Part shown: positions 23,563 to 29,112 of the stretch, piece by piece
Position numbering within the stretch: position 1 is the stretch's first letter
Layout of the letters: each line of letters opens with the position of its first letter
Origin: JAFGDH01 sp964447525
GTDB taxonomy: Archaea; Aenigmatarchaeota; Aenigmatarchaeia; QMZP01; QMZT01
Assembly (NCBI GenBank): GCA_964447525.1
Contig: CAYUSU010000014.1
Span: 1 to 29,112, forward strand
Length of the DNA stretch: 29,112 nt
Direction: 5' to 3'
Notes under the pieces: generated by a model
The model's input: only the letters and a program-made list of their open reading frames with translations
Databases searched by the model: none
What the model was told of the DNA's origin: nothing
Position numbers and translations under genes: made by a program

Positions 23563-24965
23563 TCCTTTTCTTCTTTTTTCTCTGAAAAATGCGTCAGGTC
23601 CTTCCTGCATTCTGTGCAGATGAACTGTTTGTTGATTGGATACACACCGTCGAAACATGCCTTGCACGTATCTGAATGTCCTATCGCATCGTCAAGCTCT
23701 TTGATTGTCGGATAACATACCTTGTCAACGTTGAGTTTTTTTGCGACCTGTTCCCCGATCTCCTCAACGCTTCCTTCCAGTCCCTGCGCCGCGAATGTCT
23801 TACCCTTCGGATCCTTTATGCACGGATAACAAAGCGGTGGACAGGAAATCACTGCGAATATCTTGTTCGCTCCCGCATTCCTGAGCTTGTACACCATACC
23901 ATCCCTTAGAACGGTTCCTCTCACTATGCTGTCGTCTCCGCATGCTATGTTCTTCCCTTTTACGTGTTCGCTGTTTATGAAAAACTTCACCCTCGCGGCC
24001 ATCTCCCTTTCCTTCGGATTCTCGACTTGGAATGTCCTCTTAGCTCCTGGGTTCTTTATGGAAATCTCGTCGAATGGTATGAACTTGTTTTTCACTTCAC
24101 ATAAACCCTGCTGGTATCCTATTGATACCCCTCTCCCGGAATCTGGTGATGCAATAACCACGTCAACGTCTATTGGATATCTTATTGCCAGCTTTCTTCC
24201 GAGCTCCTTTCTTACGGTGTAGACGTTCCTCCCTTCTATCGTTGACGTAGGGTCGGCGAAATAAACCCATTCGAACGAACAATGTGCATGCCTGTCCCTT
24301 TTCAGTACCTTGGAATCCACTCCGTTTTTTGTTATGATCATGACTTCTCCAGGTTCTATGTCACGGATAGAACCGGCTTCCAGCATGTCCAGCGCTTTTG
24401 TTTCGGAAGCGACTATGTGCATCCCGTCTTTTTTACCGTAACATAACGGCTTGATGCCTTTCGGGTCACGGAAGGCGACGAGGCAAAGCTCATCACCCTT
24501 CCTCGCGAGGATCACGACGTTGTATGGTCCCCTGCCGTCAAGTTTTTCCATCAGCTTCTCTACGGCGGTATAGACGTTACCTGTATCCCTGAGATAAGAT
24601 AAAAACAGCGTCCTCATTATGCTGTCATGTTTCCTGTCCCCGAAACCCAGCAGCACACCGTCCATCGCCAGCGATATGTTCACGTTCCTTTCACCCCACT
24701 GTTCAACCGGCTGAAGGCCGCTTGATCTCTCGTAGAGAGTATGACCGATTCCAGCGTGCGGTTCCATGCCTCTGAGTGTTTCGATTTGGTCCTTGATGAA
24801 ATAGTATACCAGACCTTCGCTGGTCATTGTATGGAAATAAGTCCCGTCGTTAACGCTTATTCCGCACCCCTCTTCCCCCCTATGCTGAAGTGCGGTAAGC
24901 CCGTAGAACAATTCGTTTGCTATGTTTTTTTTATCTGCCGAATACACCCCAATTATCCCAGACAT
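23559..24965 (-). CDS. PurF-like protein with an apparently dead glutaminase site
   Basis: A 468-residue full-length paralogue of amidophosphoribosyltransferase. The N-terminal Cys of the glutaminase is Ser2 (MSGIIGVYSA). The glutamine-binding Arg of GHVRYS is Leu77 (GHTLYE), and the oxyanion Asn of AHNG is Asp102 (AMDG). The phosphoribosyltransferase half is kept: PRPP loop GDDSIVRGT (343-351) and KRTFQVENPKER. Fe-S-type cysteines remain (Cys229, Cys382, Cys434, Cys437), plus an extra CxxC (450-453). It could be an ammonia-dependent enzyme, a regulatory partner of PurF, or a different transferase. The clean reading frame and retained motifs argue against a pseudogene. ATG 24965 is the evident start. 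Confidence 0.9.
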   Translation of the reverse strand: MSGIIGVYSADKKNIANELFYGLTALQHRGEEGCGISVNDGTYFHTMTSEGLVYYFIKDQIETLRGMEPHAGIGHTLYERSSGLQPVEQWGERNVNISLAMDGVLLGFGDRKHDSIMRTLFLSYLRDTGNVYTAVEKLMEKLDGRGPYNVVILARKGDELCLVAFRDPKGIKPLCYGKKDGMHIVASETKALDMLEAGSIRDIEPGEVMIITKNGVDSKVLKRDRHAHCSFEWVYFADPTSTIEGRNVYTVRKELGRKLAIRYPIDVDVVIASPDSGRGVSIGYQQGLCEVKNKFIPFDEISIKNPGAKRTFQVENPKEREMAARVKFFINSEHVKGKNIACGDDSIVRGTVLRDGMVYKLRNAGANKIFAVISCPPLCYPCIKDPKGKTFAAQGLEGSVEEIGEQVAKKLNVDKVCYPTIKELDDAIGHSDTCKACFDGVYPINKQFICTECRKDLTHFSEKKEEKD

Positions 24966-25125
24966 CTCAAAACCATTTTAGACTATTTGAAAAAATCAGA
25001 TAGTAAACATTAACATTGGGATTTTTATAATTTGTCTTTACCAAAGCGCCCGTTTTGTTATGGCTGGGTTTGAGGAAGTTTTTAAACCTTTCTTGTTCCC
25101 TCGGATTTTTTAACTTAAATTACAA

Positions 25126-26394
25126 ATGTTATCCATGAGGATTGCTATCATATCAGATTTTCACTTTGGTTTCGGGTCAGGCACGGAACGGGAAAATGAT
25201 CCTTATGATGCGGTAGCCGAAGCATTGGAAAAATCGAAGAAATGTGATCTTATATTGATGCCGGGAGACCTTTTCGACTCAAGGAATCCTGATGCTGATG
25301 TACTTTCAAGATCAATGGAAATCCTCCAGAAACCGCTTCTCGAAAAGAGCGATGTTCGTTTTTCCGGTTTCTGCGGAAACAAGACGCAGGTTTCTGAAAT
25401 GGCACTGATGGGAATACCCATGGTCGCCATACACGGAACGCATGAAAGAAGAGTCAAAGGTTTGATCAACCCAATTCAGGCACTTGAAAAGGCGGGATTC
25501 CTTATCCATCTTCATTGTAACGGTGTGGTGTTTGAGAAGGATGGGGAAAAGGTCTGTATACAAGGATTGTCCGGTGTCCCGGACCAGTATGCGGAGTCCG
25601 TATTGAAGGAATGGTACCCTAAACCCGTGGAAGGAGCATTTAATATATTCGTTCTCCACCAATCCATCACAGAATTCCTTTACGCTGATAATACCATAGA
25701 CATGAACAAACTCCCGAAAGGATTCGATCTTTACGTAAACGGTCATATACATGACTCGAAGGTTTCCGAATATTCCGGAAAGAAGTTCATAATTCCCGGC
25801 TCACTGATAGCGACACAACTAAGGAAAGAAGAGGCGAAAGAACCGAAAAGCTTTTTTATTTTCGATACGAATACCGGGAAGGAGGAAAAGGTTTCGCTGG
25901 AAAAACAGAGAAAATTCTTTTTTGTCGAACACTCTGATCATTTTAATGAAGAGATGGAGAAACTGATAAACGAAAACATGGATAAGAAACCGATAGTCAG
26001 GGTTTCCTTTTCTAATGAATTTGATCCATCCGAGATTGAGGATATAGAGACGAAATATTCCGGTAAGGTCATACTTTCGATAAAACGGAAGAAGAGTGAT
26101 GAAAAGAAATTCGACACAAAAACACTTGAAGAGCACAAGCTTTCCGTGGATGAACTCGGCAAGAAACTGCTTCATGAAAATCTGGAAAAGGATGATCTGG
26201 ATCCGAAAACATTTGAGAATGTGTTCGTTCTCCTCAGTGAGGGAAAGGTGGATGAGGTGAAGGAAATTCTGGAAAGTATTCCTGTCGAGAAAAAATCGGA
26301 TCCAAAAAATGAAATAAAAAAACCATCAAACGATTATGTTAAGAAAGAAAACAAAGAAAATAAACCATGTCAGGTGGCTTTGAACAGTTTTTAA
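25126..26394 (+). CDS. mre11: Mre11-like DNA repair metallophosphoesterase
   Basis: Likely nuclease of the Mre11/SbcD family (double-strand break processing with Rad50), 422 residues. Phosphoesterase motifs in order: SDFHFG (Asp11, His13), MPGDLFDS (Asp48), IHGTHER (His106), VLHQS (His178), NGHIHDS (His207, His209). The second-metal Asn of the usual GNHD is Thr105. The C-terminal third is charged and helical (about residues 290-390), fitting a Rad50-binding region, with a Lys/Glu-rich tail. No rad50, herA or nurA is adjacent. ATG 25135 is a close alternative start. The upstream 160-base gap holds only AT-rich promoter-like sequence. Confidence 0.78.
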   Translation: MLSMRIAIISDFHFGFGSGTERENDPYDAVAEALEKSKKCDLILMPGDLFDSRNPDADVLSRSMEILQKPLLEKSDVRFSGFCGNKTQVSEMALMGIPMVAIHGTHERRVKGLINPIQALEKAGFLIHLHCNGVVFEKDGEKVCIQGLSGVPDQYAESVLKEWYPKPVEGAFNIFVLHQSITEFLYADNTIDMNKLPKGFDLYVNGHIHDSKVSEYSGKKFIIPGSLIATQLRKEEAKEPKSFFIFDTNTGKEEKVSLEKQRKFFFVEHSDHFNEEMEKLINENMDKKPIVRVSFSNEFDPSEIEDIETKYSGKVILSIKRKKSDEKKFDTKTLEEHKLSVDELGKKLLHENLEKDDLDPKTFENVFVLLSEGKVDEVKEILESIPVEKKSDPKNEIKKPSNDYVKKENKENKPCQVALNSF

Positions 26395-26416
26395 TAAAGG
26401 CAACCAAATACTTATC

Positions 26417-27334
26417 ATGGACAGTTTCTCAAGAACGCTCAGAGATATTGAAACAATAAAAATACAGGGGGCAGAGAACGTCGCTATCGCTGCTATAAAG
26501 GCACTGAAGACCAGATTGAGAACAAAAAAATATTCAGACAAGAAACGGATGTTTTCCGACATAAAGGAAGCAAAAAAACTGCTTTTCAAAACAAGACCCA
26601 CTGAACCGCTTATGAGAAACTCTCTAAATTTCGTTACCCATGACATTGATGATTATTCCGATTCTAGCACTTCTGAGATAAAGAAGATGATATTGCTCAA
26701 AGTAGACCAGGCGCTTTCGCATTTCAAGGAAGCGGAAGAGAAGATCGCTTTGTATGGTTCGAGAAGGATAGAAGAAGGTTACGTTGTCTTTACTCATTGT
26801 CATTCTTCGTCTGTTGTTAATGTTTTCAAATCAGCCAGGAGTCAGGGAAAATGGTTCAGGGTTTACAACACGGAGACCCGCCCGCTATATCAGGGAAGGA
26901 AGACCGCGAATGACTGCATCAAGCTGAAGATACCCGTTACGATGTTCGTGGATTCCGCCGCGAGGGTTGCCATCAAGAAGTCGGATATAATGATGATAGG
27001 ATCAGATGCTATGACGGCTGAAGGAAGGATAGTGAATAAGATCGGAAGCGAGATGTTCGCGGTCATAGCCAGCAAGTACGACGTTCCTGTTTACATATGC
27101 ATGGACTCATGGAAATTCGACCCGAAAAGCATAGTGGGATATGACGAGGAGATAGAACAGCGTTCGTCGAAGGAGATATGGCCAAAAAAACCGAAAGGCG
27201 TACGGATAGAGAACCCCACGTTTGAAAGGGTTCTGCCTGATCTGGTAACCGGAATAATTTCTGATCTTGGTTTGTATCCGCCTGAAGTGTTCGTTGAAGA
27301 GGTCAAAAAATCCTCGTCGTGGATGTTCAAATAG
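26417..27334 (+). CDS. Ribose-1,5-bisphosphate isomerase / aIF2B-family protein
   Basis: Probable R15P isomerase of the archaeal AMP-salvage route (AMP phosphorylase, R15P isomerase, type III RuBisCO). The 305-residue protein has the eIF2B-alpha/beta/delta fold. Cys128 in FTHCHSSS and Asp197 in IGSDAMTAEG are 69 residues apart, the same spacing as catalytic Cys133 and Asp202 reported for Thermococcus kodakarensis R15P isomerase. Also present are NTETRPLYQGRKTA, VDSAARVAIKKSD and VNKIGSEMFAVIA. It follows the Mre11-like gene by 22 bases. Alternatives in the same fold are methylthioribose-1-phosphate isomerase and eIF2B subunits, but THCHS with the ETRP block favours R15P isomerase. Confidence 0.85.
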   Translation: MDSFSRTLRDIETIKIQGAENVAIAAIKALKTRLRTKKYSDKKRMFSDIKEAKKLLFKTRPTEPLMRNSLNFVTHDIDDYSDSSTSEIKKMILLKVDQALSHFKEAEEKIALYGSRRIEEGYVVFTHCHSSSVVNVFKSARSQGKWFRVYNTETRPLYQGRKTANDCIKLKIPVTMFVDSAARVAIKKSDIMMIGSDAMTAEGRIVNKIGSEMFAVIASKYDVPVYICMDSWKFDPKSIVGYDEEIEQRSSKEIWPKKPKGVRIENPTFERVLPDLVTGIISDLGLYPPEVFVEEVKKSSSWMFK

Positions 27335-27411
27335 GCAAGACAGCTTGGATAATTCGGAATAAACTGTCATTCTAAATAAGGAATGATGACTTTCATTTAT
27401 TGTTTCAAACC

Positions 27412-27429
27412 ATCTATCAAAAAATAGAT
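27412..27429 (-). terminator. Short hairpin with T-rich loop after the retropepsin-like gene
   Basis: A perfect 6-bp inverted repeat (27412-27417 with 27424-27429, ATCTAT/ATAGAT). The 6-base loop extends an A6 run (T6 on the minus strand), starting 2 bases after the minus-strand stop. Archaeal termination favours T runs, so this is a plausible terminator. The other tail-to-tail gaps offer no room for one. Confidence 0.4.
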
Positions 27430-27430
27430 T

Positions 27431-27793
27431 TCATTGCTTCCTTATGTCGGGACTTTTTTCCACGTCCACCACGAACTTTCCCCTGAGGACGTTTCTTCCG
27501 ATTATCATGGGATATCTCATATGTGAACGATCATTTAGGTTAGCCTGCGTTTTCAGTTTCTGTCCGCCTATTTCCAGTGTTATTTCCACTACCGGCCTTT
27601 CCTTGACTATCTTTGTCGCAGGAGCCTTGACTCTCATGGTTCTGACAGTTTCACCGACACCTATCTCTTCCGCGATCTCCTTGTCGAGCGACGTTACGGC
27701 CGCGCCGGTATCTACCAGCACCTCCAAATTAACGGATTGCTTCTCACCGGTCACTTTCACGTTTTCCAAAAGACCTAAAGTTCCTTTCACCAT
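27431..27793 (-). CDS. Retropepsin-like protein (RimK-associated Zn protease family pattern)
   Basis: A 120-residue single-domain protein with an aspartic-protease-type motif, VLVDTGAAVTSLDKEIAEEIGV. A second half reads RPVVEITLEIGGQKLKTQANLNDRSHMRYPMIIGRNVLRGKFVVDVEKS. The LxDRSxMxYPMIIGRxxL block is characteristic of the family annotated as putative ATP-dependent zinc proteases (often next to rimK). No rimK is visible here. One DTG per chain implies a dimeric protease if active. The start is ATG 27793 with a GGTGG site upstream. Confidence 0.78.
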   Translation of the reverse strand: MVKGTLGLLENVKVTGEKQSVNLEVLVDTGAAVTSLDKEIAEEIGVGETVRTMRVKAPATKIVKERPVVEITLEIGGQKLKTQANLNDRSHMRYPMIIGRNVLRGKFVVDVEKSPDIRKQ

Positions 27794-27832
27794 AAAACCA
27801 CCATATAGAACTGTATTTCATATTTGTGAAAG

Positions 27833-27845
27833 CTTTTTAATAAAT
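27833..27845 (+). promoter_or_regulatory. TATA box of hef
   Basis: CTTTTTAATAAAT is centred about 27 bases before ATG 27866 with no Shine-Dalgarno between, which fits a leaderless hef mRNA. Confidence 0.5.
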
Positions 27846-27865
27846 ATCGCCGGGATAGTATTAAC

Positions 27866-29112
27866 ATGAAATTCATGGATCATCCGCTTTTGAGGAAGGA
27901 CGCTCTCCAGTCCAGGATTTACCAGGAAACCATTCTGGCGAAAGCGGTTGAAAACAATTTGTTATGTGTTCTGCCGACCGGTTTGGGAAAAACGCCGATA
28001 GCGATAGTTCTTTCTGTTTTCAGGCTGGAGAAATTCCCTGAATCCAAGGTAATGGTACTCGCTCCCACCAAACCCCTGATAGAACAGCATGAAAAAAGCT
28101 TCATTGGTACGATAGATATCCCGGAAGAGGAATTCGTGCTTCTGACCGGGATGGTAAAACCGGCAGAAAGGGAAAGGATGTACAAGAAGGGAAGGATAGT
28201 GTTCGCAACCCCGCAGACGGTTAAGAATGACCTGGAAAACGGAATACTTTCGATGGAAGAATTCTCTCTTATAGTTTTCGACGAGGCTCATCACGCCGTC
28301 GGGGATTATGCCTACCCGTATATCGCAAAGAAATATTTGTCGGAAGCTAAACATCCGAGGATACTCGGTCTCACGGCTTCCCCTGGCGGAACCAAATTAA
28401 AGATAAAGGACATATGCTCAAACCTGGGGATTGAAAAAGTCGAAATAAAGACGGAAATAGATCATGATGTTGGTCCGTACGTCAAGGACAAGAACGTGGA
28501 ATTCGTTGACATTATCCTCCCGGATACATTCCTCAACGTTAAGACGTATCTGGATAAGGCGTATAGGGAGCGATTGAACAAACTGAGGAAGGTCGGTTTC
28601 ACCAAGCCAGTGCGCCTCATCAACAAACGTGACCTTTTGACACTCCAGCAGAGACTGATGGACGGACTACGAAAGGGGAACAGAAAGAATTTCTGGGGTG
28701 TTTCCCTTGTCACTCAATCGATCAAACTGGAACATGCTATCGGTCTTCTGGAAACCCAGGGAATCCAACCACTGGAGGAATACCTAAAAAAACTACGTCA
28801 AGAGACAAGCAAGACAACGAAGGCACTACTCAACGATAAACAGGTTTCCCATGCAATTTTCCTCTCCAACGAACTTTTCGAAAAGGGAGCAAAACACCCA
28901 AAGATATCGAAGCTCTGTGAGATCGTGAGTAAACAGTTTGCCGAGGAAAAAGATTCCAAAATAATTGTATTCGCCAATTACAGGAACACTGTCAGAGAGA
29001 TTGCAAAAAGCCTGGGGGCAATCGAAGGCTCCAAACCAATCGAATTCATGGGGCAGCGGGAAGGTTTTACACAGAAGGAGCAGAAACAGAGGATAGCCGA
29101 TTTCAGATCCGG
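27866..29112 (+). CDS. hef: Hef helicase (FANCM/Mph1-like), 3' end cut off by window edge
   Basis: Archaeal branched-DNA helicase acting at stalled replication forks. 415 residues of the N-terminal superfamily 2 helicase are visible: the RIYQETI Q-motif-like region, Walker A LPTGLGKT (36-43), APTKPLIEQH, ATPQTVKNDL, FDEAHHAVGDYAY (DEAH at 139-142) and LTASPGG (170-175). The Hef-specific insert and the start of helicase domain 2 (IIVFANYRNTV, FTQKEQKQRIADFRSG) follow. Whether the C-terminal XPF-type nuclease and HhH domains exist cannot be seen. The frame is open to the last base. Confidence 0.93.
   Translation, partial: MKFMDHPLLRKDALQSRIYQETILAKAVENNLLCVLPTGLGKTPIAIVLSVFRLEKFPESKVMVLAPTKPLIEQHEKSFIGTIDIPEEEFVLLTGMVKPAERERMYKKGRIVFATPQTVKNDLENGILSMEEFSLIVFDEAHHAVGDYAYPYIAKKYLSEAKHPRILGLTASPGGTKLKIKDICSNLGIEKVEIKTEIDHDVGPYVKDKNVEFVDIILPDTFLNVKTYLDKAYRERLNKLRKVGFTKPVRLINKRDLLTLQQRLMDGLRKGNRKNFWGVSLVTQSIKLEHAIGLLETQGIQPLEEYLKKLRQETSKTTKALLNDKQVSHAIFLSNELFEKGAKHPKISKLCEIVSKQFAEEKDSKIIVFANYRNTVREIAKSLGAIEGSKPIEFMGQREGFTQKEQKQRIADFRS

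Noticed and set aside
23559..24965. PurF paralogue as a pseudogene
   Set aside because: The frame is uninterrupted for 468 codons, and the PRPP loop and cluster-type cysteines are conserved. The changes concentrate in the glutamine site rather than being random.
27361..27390. Imperfect inverted repeat (TCATTC / GAATGA) after the R15P isomerase gene as a terminator
   Set aside because: The stem is only about 6 bp with an AT-rich loop and no following T run, so chance is likely.
1..29112. CRISPR arrays, insertion sequences or attachment sites
   Set aside because: No regularly spaced repeats, transposase-like frames, terminal inverted repeats or tRNA-derived ends were seen in the window.

Overview
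The window is a gene-dense stretch of archaeal chromosome. The archaeal assignment rests on an archaeal-type glutamyl-tRNA synthetase, stand-alone Kae1, the FANCM/Hef-type helicase Hef, an Mre11-like nuclease, a ribose-1,5-bisphosphate isomerase of the aIF2B family, small-type PurL with separate PurS and PurQ, TATA-box promoters about 22-34 bases before start codons, and GGTGAT-type Shine-Dalgarno sites. The phylum cannot be fixed from the sequence alone. No rRNA, tRNA, CRISPR array, insertion sequence or phage gene was seen.

The core (2.3-25 kb) is a complete de novo purine pathway from PRPP to IMP. Its genes all lie on the minus strand, in four gene runs: purF-purD-folD (22.5-18.9 kb), purN-purH (15.7-13.5 kb), purS-purL-purQ plus two small helical genes (11.3-7.2 kb), and purE-purC-purB-purM-sppA (6.8-2.3 kb). 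Within runs the genes touch or overlap (ATGA at purB/purM, purS/purL and purN/purH; TGATG at purM/sppA). FolD and a 5-formyltetrahydrofolate cyclo-ligase homologue supply or recycle the folate one-carbon units used by PurN and PurH. Not seen: purK, purA, guaA, guaB, purP, purO, purT.

Plus-strand genes sit between the runs: an acidic repeat protein, the folate cyclo-ligase followed by three small overlapping genes (two small proteins sharing a helical module, and a coiled-coil/winged-helix protein), an orphan of distinct composition, a SPASM radical SAM enzyme, a GlgC-like nucleotidyltransferase and kae1. Four of the convergent junctions are the tightest possible: the two stop codons overlap in a 4-base palindrome (TTAA three times, CTAG once).

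The flanks hold gltX (5' end cut by the window edge) and a HAD phosphatase on the left. On the right are a second PurF-like gene, an Mre11-like nuclease, the R15P isomerase, a retropepsin-like protein and the start of hef (cut by the window edge).

Most notable: (1) the second PurF-like protein, encoded across kae1 from purF, has lost the glutaminase Cys and two other glutamine-site residues but keeps the PRPP loop and the Fe-S cysteines; (2) PurS is a tandem two-domain fusion, like the N-terminal part of large PurL; (3) the folate cyclo-ligase reading frame matches its family upstream of any ATG, GTG or TTG, and a good ribosome-binding site points to an ATC codon; (4) GluRS has altered HIGH and KMSKS motifs; (5) a single-hairpin ferritin-like protein follows purQ.
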